A stretch of DNA of 64,000 bases, from the NCBI RefSeq assembly GCF_042678945.1, contig NZ_JBHTLM010000011.1:1-64000 (forward strand). Reading direction: 5' to 3'. Position numbers and translations under genes: made by a program. Origin of the DNA: Fontibacillus puldeungensis. GTDB taxonomy: Bacteria > Bacillota > Bacilli > Paenibacillales > Paenibacillaceae. Shown piece by piece: positions 34,566 to 44,208 of the stretch; the stretch's first letter is position 1, and each line of letters begins with the position of its first letter. The notes below the pieces were generated by a model, which did no database searches, was not told where the DNA came from, and worked only from the letters and a program-made list of their open reading frames with translations.

Positions 34566-34680
34566 TTTCCTCACCTTTGATGTCTAATTTTTATATGGTT
34601 TTCTTTAAAATGTGTCGGGTATTTCCGTCACCCCCTTTGGATTATGATAGAGCTACAGAAGAGAAGGGGGGATAGGACAC

Positions 34681-35661
34681 ATGGAAACGCTGTCAGCACA
34701 GCCTAGCACTAAAAATGTAAGCGCAACCCCTACACCGCCTAAGAAGCGGAAAAAAGGAATTTGGCAGAGTATAGTGCAGCAAAGGTATTTGTATCTGATG
34801 TCCTTGCCATTTGTCATATGGGTATTCGTATTCAGCTATTTACCGATCTGGGGTTGGACAATGGCTTTTCAAAACTATAAGCCGGCCAAGTCTTTCGCCG
34901 ATCAAAAATGGGTGGGGTTTGACAACTTCGTACGATTATTCCAGGATGAACGGTTTTATCTAGTCTTGAGAAATACGCTAGCGATGAGCATATTGGGGAT
35001 GATCGTCAGCTTCGTATTTCCGATTACATTCGCGATACTCTTGAACGAACTGCGAGGGAAATTTTTTAAACGCACGGTTCAGACCGTATCTTATCTGCCA
35101 CACTTTGTATCCTGGGTTGTCGTTGGGGGGATCATTACGAAGATGCTCTCTATTGATGGAGGGATCGTCAATGAACTTCTCATATGGCTAGGCATCACAG
35201 ACCAGCCGATACAGTTTATGGCAAAAGGACATTGGTTTTGGGGGATTTTAACCGCTTCAGATGTATGGAAGGAAACCGGCTGGAACGCGATTATCTATTT
35301 AGCCGCTATTACTGGGATTGATAAAGAGCTTTATGAAGCGGCACGAGTGGATGGTGCAGGAAGGTTCCGGCAAATATGGAACATTACACTTCCGGGAATT
35401 CGGACTACTATTGCAGTTCTGCTGATTATGTCGATCGGTCATCTGATCGGGATCGGGTTCGAAAAGCAGTTCCAGTTAAGCAATGCATTGGTTACGGATT
35501 ATTCCGAAGTATTGGATATATACGCACTTAAGTATGGCATTAACATAGCTCACTTCTCCTACGGGACGGCCATCAGCATGTTTACCTCTGTGGTAGGTAT
35601 TGTCCTGCTGCTGCTTGCGAACGGAATCATGAAGAAAACTACAAAAGAAAGCATCATGTAG
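34681..35661 (+). CDS. Oligosaccharide ABC transporter permease (LplB-like)
   Basis: A 326-residue membrane permease with a basic N-terminal tail and six predicted helices (LYLMSLPFVIWVFVFSYLPI is the first). WTMAFQNYKP and the contact loop EAARVDGAGRFRQIWNITLP are typical of the LplB/YtcP-linked group that imports larger oligosaccharides with 500+ residue binding proteins. It starts at ATG 34681 after GGGGGGATAGG. It is the first gene of a permease-permease-binding protein set directly after a YesM-like kinase. Confidence 0.92.
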   Translation: METLSAQPSTKNVSATPTPPKKRKKGIWQSIVQQRYLYLMSLPFVIWVFVFSYLPIWGWTMAFQNYKPAKSFADQKWVGFDNFVRLFQDERFYLVLRNTLAMSILGMIVSFVFPITFAILLNELRGKFFKRTVQTVSYLPHFVSWVVVGGIITKMLSIDGGIVNELLIWLGITDQPIQFMAKGHWFWGILTASDVWKETGWNAIIYLAAITGIDKELYEAARVDGAGRFRQIWNITLPGIRTTIAVLLIMSIGHLIGIGFEKQFQLSNALVTDYSEVLDIYALKYGINIAHFSYGTAISMFTSVVGIVLLLLANGIMKKTTKESIM

Positions 35662-35676
35662 GGGGAGGGAACAAAA

Positions 35677-36579
35677 GTGGCGAGCAATAAAGCGTTTAAC
35701 CTTACCAGAGGCGACAAAATATTTAACGTATGCAACTTCATTTTAATGGCGGTCATCCTGTTAATCACCTTGTACCCTTTCCTGAATGTGCTAGCGATAT
35801 CTCTCAATGATTCAACTGATACGGTTCGCGGGGGAATTTACATTTGGCCTCGGGAGTTCACTTTAGAGAATTATAAGACGATCTTTGGCTATTCCACGCT
35901 AATACAAGGGTTCAAAATTACAATATACAGAACAATTATTGGTACTGTGTTAGGTTTGATCAGTTCCTCGATGGTTGCTTATACCTTGAGCCGGCCGGAT
36001 TTCCGGGCACGAAAATTCGTTTCGACGTTCCTGGCGATGACCATGTATGTTTCTGGTGGCTTAGTGCCGACTTACATGCTGATACGGCATCTTGATTTGA
36101 TCGGAACTTTCGCCGTGTATATCCTGCCTGGGCTGATCAGTGCGTTTAACGTATTCGTCATCCGCTCGTTTATGGACGGGCTGCCTTATGCGCTACAGGA
36201 ATCAGCGAAGCTGGACGGTGCGAACGATTTCATGATCTATTACAAGATTATTTTACCGCTCTGTAAGCCAGTCCTTGCAACAATCGCTCTTTTCCTGGCG
36301 GTTGGTCAATGGAACGCCTGGTTCGATACTTATCTGTATAACGGTAATAAAGAGCATTTGACCACGCTCCAGTATGAACTCATGAAGATTCTACAAAGCA
36401 CCAACCAGGGTTCAAATATGGCAAATGCCAATGATCTGATAAACCAGATGTCTCAAGTATCACCGGAATCGATCAAAATGGCGATTACGATTGTAGTCAC
36501 TGTTCCGATCCTGTTCATCTACCCATTCCTGCAGCGTTACTTTGTAGAAGGAATGACGCTCGGAGCAGTAAAAGCTTAA
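35677..36579 (+). CDS. Oligosaccharide ABC transporter permease (YtcP-like)
   Basis: A 300-residue permease with six predicted helices and the YtcP-type start IFNVCNFILMAVILLITLYP followed by GGIYIWPREFTLENYKTIF. Contact loop: ESAKLDGANDFMIYYKIILP. The end FVEGMTLGAVKA is the family signature. GTG start at 35677 after GGGGGAGG, 15 bp after the partner permease. Confidence 0.93.
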   Translation: MASNKAFNLTRGDKIFNVCNFILMAVILLITLYPFLNVLAISLNDSTDTVRGGIYIWPREFTLENYKTIFGYSTLIQGFKITIYRTIIGTVLGLISSSMVAYTLSRPDFRARKFVSTFLAMTMYVSGGLVPTYMLIRHLDLIGTFAVYILPGLISAFNVFVIRSFMDGLPYALQESAKLDGANDFMIYYKIILPLCKPVLATIALFLAVGQWNAWFDTYLYNGNKEHLTTLQYELMKILQSTNQGSNMANANDLINQMSQVSPESIKMAITIVVTVPILFIYPFLQRYFVEGMTLGAVKA

Positions 36580-36597
36580 ACTTACGATAATCAATGC

Positions 36598-36627
36598 GGT
36601 TCCGCCGCAGTGATCTGCGACGGAACC
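36598..36627 (+). other. Intercistronic hairpin without T-run
   Basis: GGTTCCG/CGGAACC and CGCAG/CTGCG form a 12-pair stem with a TGAT loop just after the second permease gene. No T-run follows, so an mRNA-stabilising or processing element is more likely than a terminator. Confidence 0.55.
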
Positions 36628-36719
36628 TATATTAAACCGAGTAATTCAATGTAAACACAATGTTTTTAGTTTTTATTGCTGATGAATGAAAGCCCTTACT
36701 TGATGTTGATGAAAGAAAA

Positions 36720-36734
36720 ATGAAACGTTTTCAT
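36720..36734. promoter_or_regulatory. 15-bp dyad ATGAAA-CGT-TTTCAT before the binding-protein gene
   Basis: ATGAAACGTTTTCAT has perfect 6-bp arms about a CGT centre, 85 bp before the binding-protein start. It looks like an operator of the LacI/CcpA type, though it does not align with the cre consensus. A possible -10 (TATACAAT, about 36775) follows, suggesting a separate promoter for the binding-protein gene. Confidence 0.45.
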
Positions 36735-36818
36735 AAAAGGTTCACTTACATTCGGTATATGCAGGTATAGCCTGTTATACAATATAAGCTTTAATATGAT
36801 ACGAGGGGGAACGAGAAA

Positions 36819-38558
36819 ATGAATTGGAAAAGTCCTAAAACATTCGCTGCGCTCTTGTTGGCAAGTACTTTGCTGGTTGGCGGATGCGGAAGCAACAATG
36901 CAGCTAATAAAGCTGACAGCAATGCTGGCAATGCCAAAAGCGAAAATGCGGCTGCTGCCGACGATAAGAGTCCGGTTACTTTTACTTTCTTCGGCGCTGA
37001 TGCCAGCCCAAGCTGGAACAACATGCAGGACGAAGTAGGTAAAGTGATTACTGAAAAAACCGGTGTCACCATCGATGCTGAATACGATGTAGGCAGCGGC
37101 GGCGGGGAAAACAAAATCGCCTTGATGGCTGCAAGCGGCGACGTACCTGATCTTATTTTTGCAAAAGGTAACTTGTCCACGTTGGTTGACGCTGGTCTCA
37201 TTGTGGATATGGCTCCGCTGATTGACAAATATGCGCCAAATATCAAGAAAGTTTTTAGCGATAACATGAACCGCTTGAAGTACAGCAACGATGATCCGGC
37301 CATCTATTCCCTGACTACTAACATGGGCGTAGACAACCAATACTTTGATGCTACCGGCGGCTTTGAAATCCAGCATCGCGTGCTGAAAGAACTCGGCTAT
37401 CCGAAGGTTCGTACAGTTCAGGATTTTGAAAACGTACTCAAACAATATGTAGCTAAGCACCCGACGACAGATGGTCAACCAACGATTCCGCTCACGCTGA
37501 ACGCCGATGACTGGAGAATTATGATTACGGTAACGAACCCTGCGTTTATCGCAACAGGCGCTCCGGATGACGGCGAATACTATGTCGATCCAAAAACGTA
37601 TGACACAAAACTTCACTATAAACGTCCGGAAGAAAAAGAATATTTCCGTTGGTTGAACCATATGTACAACGAAGGACTTTTGGATAAAGATACGTTTGTA
37701 CAAAAAGACGACCAATACAAAGCAAAAATTGCCAGCGGTCGCGTTGTTGGTCTGATCGACCAAGAATGGGGTTATAATGACGCTGAGAACGCTCTGAAAA
37801 AAGCCGGTAAAAATGATTATACGTATGCTCACTTCCCTGTAACGTTGAATGAGCAATACGTCGATCACTCCTTCCAACCTGCAGGGGTTGACGGTGCTGG
37901 CATCGCCATTACAACCAAATGTAAAGACCCGGTTCGTGCAATCAAATTCCTTGACTGGTTGGCATCTGACGAAGGTCAAGTGCTGAGAAACTGGGGTATT
38001 GAAGGCAAACACTATACGGTTGACGCAAACGGTAAACGTGTTATTCCTAAAGAAGTACAAGACAGAAGAGTAAATGACACAACAAACTTTACCAAAGAAA
38101 CAGGTTTAGGTAATCCAGCTGGTCTGTACGCCGCTTTTGCACCTCGTTATGGCGACGGAGTGAAGGATTCAACGGGTAACTATTATACGATTAACTTCCC
38201 GGAACAAATTGTAGAGAGCTACTCTGATGCAGAAAAAGAATCGCTGAAAGCGTACAAAGCTACAACATGGAAAGACCTGTTCGAAGGCGAGGACAAATTT
38301 GAGCCTAAGGAATGGGGCGCATTGTACAACATGCCTGTTCCTACGGACGGTGACTACCAAGTTATATACAAGAAAACGCAAGATATTATTCGTAAGAAGA
38401 TTCCTGAAGCTATTCTTGCCAAAACAGCTGATTTTGACAAAGTATATGATGGTTTCTTGGCCGAACTTGAGAAAGCCGGAGCTTCGAAAATGGAAGCTGA
38501 ATACACGGATCTGGTTAAAGCAAGAGTATCCTTGTTTACCGGTAAAGATGTGAAATAA
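36819..38558 (+). CDS. Oligosaccharide ABC transporter binding lipoprotein (LipO/YtcQ-like, large type)
   Basis: A 579-residue extracellular lipoprotein. Signal peptide FAALLLASTLLVGGC with lipobox VGGC, an alanine/asparagine-rich linker, then a large two-lobed domain (PVTFTFFGADASPSWNNMQD at the start; VDGAGIAITTKCKDPVRAIK). The size and position fit the LplB/YtcP-associated group. It is third in the set with its own leader of 239 bp, unusual because the binding protein often comes first. Cargo is inferred to be a plant oligosaccharide, perhaps xyloglucan-derived, from the neighbouring enzymes. Confidence 0.92.
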   Translation: MNWKSPKTFAALLLASTLLVGGCGSNNAANKADSNAGNAKSENAAAADDKSPVTFTFFGADASPSWNNMQDEVGKVITEKTGVTIDAEYDVGSGGGENKIALMAASGDVPDLIFAKGNLSTLVDAGLIVDMAPLIDKYAPNIKKVFSDNMNRLKYSNDDPAIYSLTTNMGVDNQYFDATGGFEIQHRVLKELGYPKVRTVQDFENVLKQYVAKHPTTDGQPTIPLTLNADDWRIMITVTNPAFIATGAPDDGEYYVDPKTYDTKLHYKRPEEKEYFRWLNHMYNEGLLDKDTFVQKDDQYKAKIASGRVVGLIDQEWGYNDAENALKKAGKNDYTYAHFPVTLNEQYVDHSFQPAGVDGAGIAITTKCKDPVRAIKFLDWLASDEGQVLRNWGIEGKHYTVDANGKRVIPKEVQDRRVNDTTNFTKETGLGNPAGLYAAFAPRYGDGVKDSTGNYYTINFPEQIVESYSDAEKESLKAYKATTWKDLFEGEDKFEPKEWGALYNMPVPTDGDYQVIYKKTQDIIRKKIPEAILAKTADFDKVYDGFLAELEKAGASKMEAEYTDLVKARVSLFTGKDVK

Positions 38559-38592
38559 GGTTAGATCCACTGATAATTAGATACAAAGCATG

Positions 38593-38623
38593 AAAAGGCC
38601 CGTATACCCTTCGGGCCTTTTCT
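38593..38623 (+). terminator. Terminator after the importer genes
   Basis: AAAAGGCCCG (38593-38602) pairs perfectly with CGGGCCTTTT (38612-38621), then TCTGC. Confidence 0.88.
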
Positions 38624-38717
38624 GCAAGTTTGGACAGTTATCGCTGACTTTTCCAGCGTGAAGTAATATTATCAATGGTAAATAGATATAAGACCATTAC
38701 TAGAAAAAGTAAAGAAG

Positions 38718-41081
38718 GTGAATGCTCTGAAACATTCAGACGAATCAGTATGGAGGCTATGGTATAACCAGCCCGCGTCCCGATGGGAGGAAGCTTTGCC
38801 AGTCGGTAACGGGAGAATTGGGGGTATGATTTACGGAGGGGTGCTTGGTGAAGTCATTGCTTTGAACGAGGACACGCTTTGGTCGGGTTTTCCACGTGAT
38901 ACGCAAAACTATGATGCCATCCGGTATTTAAAAACCGCTCGTGAACTCATATTTTCCGGGAAATACAAAGAAGCTGAAACGTTGATTGAATCTAAAATGT
39001 TAGGCAGGGGAGTGGAATCTTACCAGCCTCTAGGCAACTTGATCATAGAACAGAGGGCTGCCGGAGAAGTATCGCAGTACCGCCGTGAGCTGGATTTAGA
39101 GTCCGGCATAGCTGCCGTGTCCTACCAAATTGGGGATTCGGCCTATCGGCGAGAAGTTTTTGTTAGTGCCGTGGATCAGGTCATGGTCGTTCATATCAGC
39201 GCAATGGGTGAAAAAGCGCTCGACATCACTGTCACTTTGGATTCGCTTCAGAAGTATAGAGTGGAAGGAAAAGGTACATCCGGTATCGTGTTGCATGGAC
39301 AATGTCCAACCCACACGGCGGACAATTATCTAGGTAATCATCCTCAGTCCGTTCTGTATGAAGAGGGCTTGGGCTTGGAATTCGAGGCACATGTGCAAGC
39401 GTTCACTGATTGTGGGGACGTTCATGCAGATGAATCAGGAAAGCTATCGGTTTCTGGGGCACATGAGGTAACTCTTCTTTTTGCTGCTGCAACGAATTTC
39501 TTCGGATATAACGTGATGCCTCAAGCCCAGCAGCAAACCATGAACGAAAAATGCGAATTAACACTTTCTGCGGCAGGAATATTTGGATATGAGTTACTCC
39601 GAACTAGACATATAGAAGATCATAGCCGTTTGTTTAAGCGTGTAGATTTGCAGTTGGGCTGCTCGAAGAGAGCTGAATTGCCTACCGATGAGCGGCTTGA
39701 AGCATATCGCTCGGGAGCAAATGATGGAGGGCTTGAAGCTCTATATTTTCAATATGGCCGCTATTTACTGATGGCCTCCTCCAGACCGGGGACGCAGCCG
39801 GCCAATCTGCAGGGCATATGGAACCCTTTGGTGCAGCCCCCGTGGAATAGCGATTATACGACCAATATCAACACACAGATGAATTATTGGCATGCCGAGG
39901 TAGCCAATTTGAGTGAATGTCATGAGCCCCTCTTTGAGATGATTAAGGATTTAAGTGAGACAGGCGCCAGAACTGCCAAAATTCATTACGGTTGTCGTGG
40001 CTGGACTGCACACCACAACGTTGATTTGTGGCGCCAATCCGTGCCGACTGACGGGAACCCTAGCTGGGCGTTTTGGCCAATGGGCGGGGTATGGCTTTGT
40101 CGGCATCTTTGGGAGCATTACCTCTATGAGCTCGATGAAGCTTTCCTGAAAGAAACCGCCTACCCCTTACTGAAGGGAGCCTCTGAATTTTGCTTCGACT
40201 GGCTCGTTCCTGGTCCGGACGGCAAGCTTGTGACGGCACCATCCACTACGCCGGAAAATAAGTTCCTCACACCGGAAGGGGAGCCCTGCAGTGTATCCGC
40301 CGGGTCAACGATGGATTTGTTCCTCATTCGCGAGTTGTTTGATCATACGATCCAAGCGGCGGAAATTCTTAATATTGACGAGGAATGGCGTAAGCAGCTG
40401 GAGGATGCAGCATCGCGGATGGCCCGGCCCCAAATTGGACCGGACGGCAGATTGCAAGAGTGGAGCGAAAACTTTGCGGAATCGGAGCCGGGGCATCGCC
40501 ATGTATCGCACTTGTATGGTCTTTACCCTGGCAATGCTATCACTATAAGAAACACCCCAGAACTGGCTGAAGCGGCCAAAAAATCTCTGGAGTACCGGAT
40601 TAAAAACGGCGGGGGCCACACCGGCTGGAGCTGTGCTTGGCTGATCAATTTATATGCGCGGCTGGGTGACGGAGATTCGTCCTACCGCTTTGTACAAACG
40701 CTGTTATCCCGCTCTACGTACCCGAATTTGTTTGATGATCATCCACCGTTCCAAATTGACGGTAATTTTGGTGGAACGGCGGGCATAGCGGAGATGATCG
40801 TTCAGAGCCATATGGATGGCCTGGATCTGCTCCCGGCTTTGCCTAAAGCGTGGTCCTCTGGACATATACGCGGATTAAGGGCACGCGGAGGGTTCACGAT
40901 CAGCATCGCTTGGGAGGACGAGAGCATAAGCTCGGGCTGCATAACTTCCTCCAAGGAGGGGTGGTGCACTGTCAGAGGACCTGGCTCTTTCCGGATTCAG
41001 CTCCCTGACGGCAAATTTGCCACTGCCGGTGAACGATTCTGGACTGAGTCGAACAAGTCTTACTTGATCTCAAAGGTATAA
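38718..41081 (+). CDS. Alpha-L-fucosidase, GH95
   Basis: About 787 residues, no signal peptide. GH95 enzymes are inverting alpha-1,2-L-fucosidases, some acting on alpha-L-galactose. Signs: LWYNQPASRWEEALPVGNGR at the N-terminus, LNEDTLWSG, the SSRPGTQPANLQGIWNPLVQ stretch, TTNINTQMNYWHAEVANL with the catalytic asparagines, a general-acid Glu in LQEWSENF (near 581), GHRHVSHLYGLYPG and DDHPPFQIDGNFGGTAG with the late Asp. The start is uncertain: GTG 38718 overlaps the GAAGGTGA ribosome site. With fucI-fucA-kinase-fucU it gives a route for fucose release and catabolism. Confidence 0.93.
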   Translation: MNALKHSDESVWRLWYNQPASRWEEALPVGNGRIGGMIYGGVLGEVIALNEDTLWSGFPRDTQNYDAIRYLKTARELIFSGKYKEAETLIESKMLGRGVESYQPLGNLIIEQRAAGEVSQYRRELDLESGIAAVSYQIGDSAYRREVFVSAVDQVMVVHISAMGEKALDITVTLDSLQKYRVEGKGTSGIVLHGQCPTHTADNYLGNHPQSVLYEEGLGLEFEAHVQAFTDCGDVHADESGKLSVSGAHEVTLLFAAATNFFGYNVMPQAQQQTMNEKCELTLSAAGIFGYELLRTRHIEDHSRLFKRVDLQLGCSKRAELPTDERLEAYRSGANDGGLEALYFQYGRYLLMASSRPGTQPANLQGIWNPLVQPPWNSDYTTNINTQMNYWHAEVANLSECHEPLFEMIKDLSETGARTAKIHYGCRGWTAHHNVDLWRQSVPTDGNPSWAFWPMGGVWLCRHLWEHYLYELDEAFLKETAYPLLKGASEFCFDWLVPGPDGKLVTAPSTTPENKFLTPEGEPCSVSAGSTMDLFLIRELFDHTIQAAEILNIDEEWRKQLEDAASRMARPQIGPDGRLQEWSENFAESEPGHRHVSHLYGLYPGNAITIRNTPELAEAAKKSLEYRIKNGGGHTGWSCAWLINLYARLGDGDSSYRFVQTLLSRSTYPNLFDDHPPFQIDGNFGGTAGIAEMIVQSHMDGLDLLPALPKAWSSGHIRGLRARGGFTISIAWEDESISSGCITSSKEGWCTVRGPGSFRIQLPDGKFATAGERFWTESNKSYLISKV

Positions 41082-41109
41082 TCTTTGCTTTTGTGGTAAA
41101 AAGAAATTT

Positions 41110-41943
41110 CTAGTGCAGGCGGCGAAACTGCTGTGGAGTCATTCCTGTATGTTTACGAAAAGTAGCGACAAAATGACTGGCATCGCGGAATCCGGTTTGT
41201 CCGGCGATGGTGGAGACGGTAATACCCGGCTCATCGGCCAATTGCTCCTTCGCTTTGTGAATGCGCATCTGTGTGAGGTAAGCATAAGGAGCAAGGCCGA
41301 ATGTTTGCTGAAATAGCTTGCTTAAATGGCGCCCCGACATTCCAAGGACATCGGCTAAGTTGTCCAGACCGATGTCGGGGTTGCCGTACTCTTGCTCCAT
41401 CCATTGAAGCAGGGGAGTGAGCTTCTGCATATTTTTGGAAACCGACATATTGCTGGCTTGTCCAAATTTACTAAGTATACCAAGAAATCGGTAAGCATCT
41501 GTTGAAGTTTCGAGGCCGAACAGGTCCATCCCACTGCTGACCTTCTTTAACATTTCGCCGAGCATCGGGGCGACCGGAGCCTCGGTATCCCATCGGAAAA
41601 CAGAGGGCGCCTGAATATCATATGCGATAAGGATAGGAGCTGCTGCTGCTCCGCCAAACGTTAAATAATATGTTTCCCAACCCGAGCTCCGCACGGCCTC
41701 ATAAGCATGGGACATCCCTGGTGGGAGCAAGACTCCTGAGCCTTGAGACAGCAGCACCGTTTCCGTCCCATAGGTTAATTTCCCTTCGCCCTCTTCGGTT
41801 TGCAGCCAGTGGTAATAAGGGTATCCATTGGGACGGGTAATTCTTTCTTGTTTCGGATTGTAGCCGATGCTTTCTACCATTAAAGGGAGATCCAGGTTTA
41901 CTGATGGGGAGAAAACAAATCGGGTAAATGCCCGTGTGCTCAT
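41110..41943 (-). CDS. AraC-family transcriptional regulator
   Basis: A 277-residue regulator with an AraC-type arm/cupin domain (about residues 10-160; YYHWLQTEEGEGKLTYG; GSGVLLPPGMSHAYE) and a C-terminal double helix-turn-helix (about 175-277; LSKLFQQTFGLAPYAYLTQM; TGFRDASHFVATFRKHTGMT). The ATG at 41943 follows AAGGAG. It converges on the GH95 gene and is divergent from the GH42 gene (128 bp between starts), so the beta-galactosidase gene is its most likely target. Confidence 0.88.
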   Translation of the reverse strand: MSTRAFTRFVFSPSVNLDLPLMVESIGYNPKQERITRPNGYPYYHWLQTEEGEGKLTYGTETVLLSQGSGVLLPPGMSHAYEAVRSSGWETYYLTFGGAAAAPILIAYDIQAPSVFRWDTEAPVAPMLGEMLKKVSSGMDLFGLETSTDAYRFLGILSKFGQASNMSVSKNMQKLTPLLQWMEQEYGNPDIGLDNLADVLGMSGRHLSKLFQQTFGLAPYAYLTQMRIHKAKEQLADEPGITVSTIAGQTGFRDASHFVATFRKHTGMTPQQFRRLH

Positions 41944-42071
41944 TTAATAAATATCTCCTTCATTTGAGTTCCATATTATTATATGTCAAAACAATATTAT
42001 TATATATAAAGCTAAGAAAATTCACCTTACAATGGTTATATACTTATATTGTTAAAAAGGATGTGCTCACA

Positions 42072-44111
42072 GTGATTAATGAAAAGTTACCTAAAATATG
42101 GTACGGCGGAGATTACAACCCTGAACAATGGGAGTCGGAGGTATGGAAAGAAGACGAGCGTATGTTCAAGCTGGCCGGCATCGATGTTGCGACAGTGAAC
42201 GTATTCTCCTGGGCTATGAATCAGCCTGATGAGGAAACCTACGATTTCAGTGTGCTTGATGAGACGATCGACCGCCTATATAAAAGCGGGGTCTATGTAT
42301 GCTTGGCTACAAGCACTGGAGCTCATCCGGCTTGGATGGCCCGTAAGTATCCGGACGTGCTTCGCGTAGATGCTCAAGGACGTAAACGGAAGTTCGGCGG
42401 TCGTCACAATTCCTGTCCGAATTCACCGACCTATCGCAAGTATTCCGCTAGAATGGCCGGCAAACTCGCTGAACGCTACAAGGACCATCCGGGGCTGCTG
42501 ATCTGGCACATCTCCAATGAGTACGGCGGATACTGCTACTGTGAACACTGCGCTGCAGCCTTCCGCGTATGGCTGAAACAGCGGTACGGAACTCTTGATC
42601 AATTGAACCGGGCATGGAACACCCGCTTTTGGGGCCACACCTTCTACGATTGGGAAGAAATTGTGCCACCAAGCGAGCTGAGCGAGGAGTGGGGCGGAAC
42701 TCGTACCAATTTCCAAGGCATTTCTATAGATTATCGTCGTTTCATGTCCCAATCTTTACTGGATTGCTACAAGCTTGAATATGATGAACTCAAAAAGCAT
42801 ACGCCTCATATTCCGGTAACTACGAACTTGATGGGCTTTTACCCTGAGTTAAACTATTTTGAGTGGGCTAAATATATGGATATCGTCTCCTGGGATAACT
42901 ATCCTTCCCTGGATACGCCTGTCAGCTTCACGGCCATGACGCATGATTTGATGCGTGGACTCAAAAGCGGAGATCCGTTTATGCTGATGGAGCAAACACC
43001 AAGCCAACAAAATTGGCAGGCTTACAACTCCCTGAAGCGTCCAGGTGTAATGCGTCTTTGGAGCTACCAGGCTGTTGCCCGGGGGGCCGATACGGTTATG
43101 TTCTTCCAGCTTCGCCGTTCTATCGGAGCTTGTGAAAAATACCATGGCGCTGTCATTGAGCATGTAGGACACGAGCATACCCGTGTATTTAGAGAATGTG
43201 CCGAGCTTGGCCGCGAGCTGGAACAACTAGGCGATAAGCTGCTGGATGCACGAACCGAAGCGAAAGTCGCGATCATTTACGATTGGGAGAATCGCTGGGC
43301 TACGGAATTGTCAAGCGGCCCTACCGTGGCGCTCAATTATGTGAATGAAGTACACAAATATTACGACGCCTTGTTCCAAATGCATGTTGAAACCGATATG
43401 GTATCCGTGGAAGAAGATTTGAGCAAATACGACATCGTCATCGCTCCGGTGATGTACATGGTTAAATCAGGCTTTGCCAAAAAAGTAGAGCAATTTGTGT
43501 CTGACGGCGGTACTTTCGTCACGACCTTCTTCAGTGGACTCGTCAACGAGAACGATCTCGTCACTACAGGCGGATATCCTGGCGAGCTGCGGTCTGTGAT
43601 GGGCATATGGGCTGAGGAAATCGATGCCTTGTTCCCGGGCCAGAAAAACCAGGTTGTGATGAAGCAGGCTTGGGGTGAACTGAAAGGCCAGTATGAATGC
43701 GGCTTGCTGTGCGATCTCATTCATGCCGAAGGTGCCGAGGTGCTGGCCGAATACGGCTCCGATTTCTACGAAGGTATGCCGGTTCTAACCGTCAACCACT
43801 TTGGTTCCGGCCGGGCGTATTATGTGGCCAGCAGCCCGGAGGCTTCCTTCCTTCAAGGCTTCCTCTCGAATCTGTGTGAAGAGAAGGGAATCAAACCACT
43901 GCTCGGTGCGCCAGCAGGTGTAGAGGTGGCTCGTCGGGTGAAGGACGAAAAATCATTTTTGTTCCTGCTGAACCATAACGCAGAAGCCTCTGAAGTACAA
44001 ATTGGCTCGGAAGAGAAGAAGGATCTGCTTGCAGATACGACCGTCTCCGGTACAGTAACCGTACCGGGCCGCGGGGTCGTTATTTTGGAGAGCAACAACA
44101 CTGGGAATTAA
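42072..44111 (+). CDS. Beta-galactosidase, GH42
   Basis: A 679-residue cytoplasmic GH42 enzyme, about the size of Bacillus GanA and YesZ. It has the start KIWYGGDYNPEQW, the acid/base Glu150 in WHISNEYGGYCYC, followed by the zinc-type cysteines CYCEHC, and the nucleophile Glu307 in FMLMEQTPSQQNW. A trimerisation/GATase-like domain (about 400-610) and a small C-terminal beta domain follow. GTG 42072 is chosen because AAAAAGGA lies 10 bases upstream; the open frame reaches back to 41928. In this locus it would remove galactose from xyloglucan side chains after the fucosidase has acted. Confidence 0.93.
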   Translation: MINEKLPKIWYGGDYNPEQWESEVWKEDERMFKLAGIDVATVNVFSWAMNQPDEETYDFSVLDETIDRLYKSGVYVCLATSTGAHPAWMARKYPDVLRVDAQGRKRKFGGRHNSCPNSPTYRKYSARMAGKLAERYKDHPGLLIWHISNEYGGYCYCEHCAAAFRVWLKQRYGTLDQLNRAWNTRFWGHTFYDWEEIVPPSELSEEWGGTRTNFQGISIDYRRFMSQSLLDCYKLEYDELKKHTPHIPVTTNLMGFYPELNYFEWAKYMDIVSWDNYPSLDTPVSFTAMTHDLMRGLKSGDPFMLMEQTPSQQNWQAYNSLKRPGVMRLWSYQAVARGADTVMFFQLRRSIGACEKYHGAVIEHVGHEHTRVFRECAELGRELEQLGDKLLDARTEAKVAIIYDWENRWATELSSGPTVALNYVNEVHKYYDALFQMHVETDMVSVEEDLSKYDIVIAPVMYMVKSGFAKKVEQFVSDGGTFVTTFFSGLVNENDLVTTGGYPGELRSVMGIWAEEIDALFPGQKNQVVMKQAWGELKGQYECGLLCDLIHAEGAEVLAEYGSDFYEGMPVLTVNHFGSGRAYYVASSPEASFLQGFLSNLCEEKGIKPLLGAPAGVEVARRVKDEKSFLFLLNHNAEASEVQIGSEEKKDLLADTTVSGTVTVPGRGVVILESNNTGN

Positions 44112-44129
44112 TTCTGTAAAATTGAACTA

Positions 44130-44166
44130 AACCGCATGCTCCCTTCGAGGAAGCATGCGGTTTTTC
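44130..44166 (+). terminator. Terminator of the GH42 gene
   Basis: AACCGCATGCT (44130-44140) pairs perfectly with AGCATGCGGTT (44152-44162), then a T-run. Confidence 0.92.
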
Positions 44167-44175
44167 TATGTAATC

Positions 44176-44204
44176 AAAAAAAGGTGCCAAAGGCACCCTT
44201 TTTT
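44176..44204 (-). terminator. Terminator of the crystallin-like gene (minus strand)
   Basis: AAAAAAGGTGCC and GGCACCCTTTTTT form a stem with an AAA loop and A/T runs on both sides, directly after the stop of the minus-strand gene at 44209. It can work in both directions. Confidence 0.85.
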
Positions 44205-44208
44205 GAAG

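Noticed and set aside
36696..38060. 454-codon minus-strand open frame opposite the large binding-protein gene
   Set aside because: The plus strand encodes a clear lipoprotein with signal peptide; the minus frame is rich in Phe/Val/Cys as expected of a shadow.
26406..44111. Polysaccharide utilisation locus of the Bacteroidetes SusC/SusD type
   Set aside because: No SusC/SusD-like genes; the importers are ABC type and the gene content is that of a Gram-positive.
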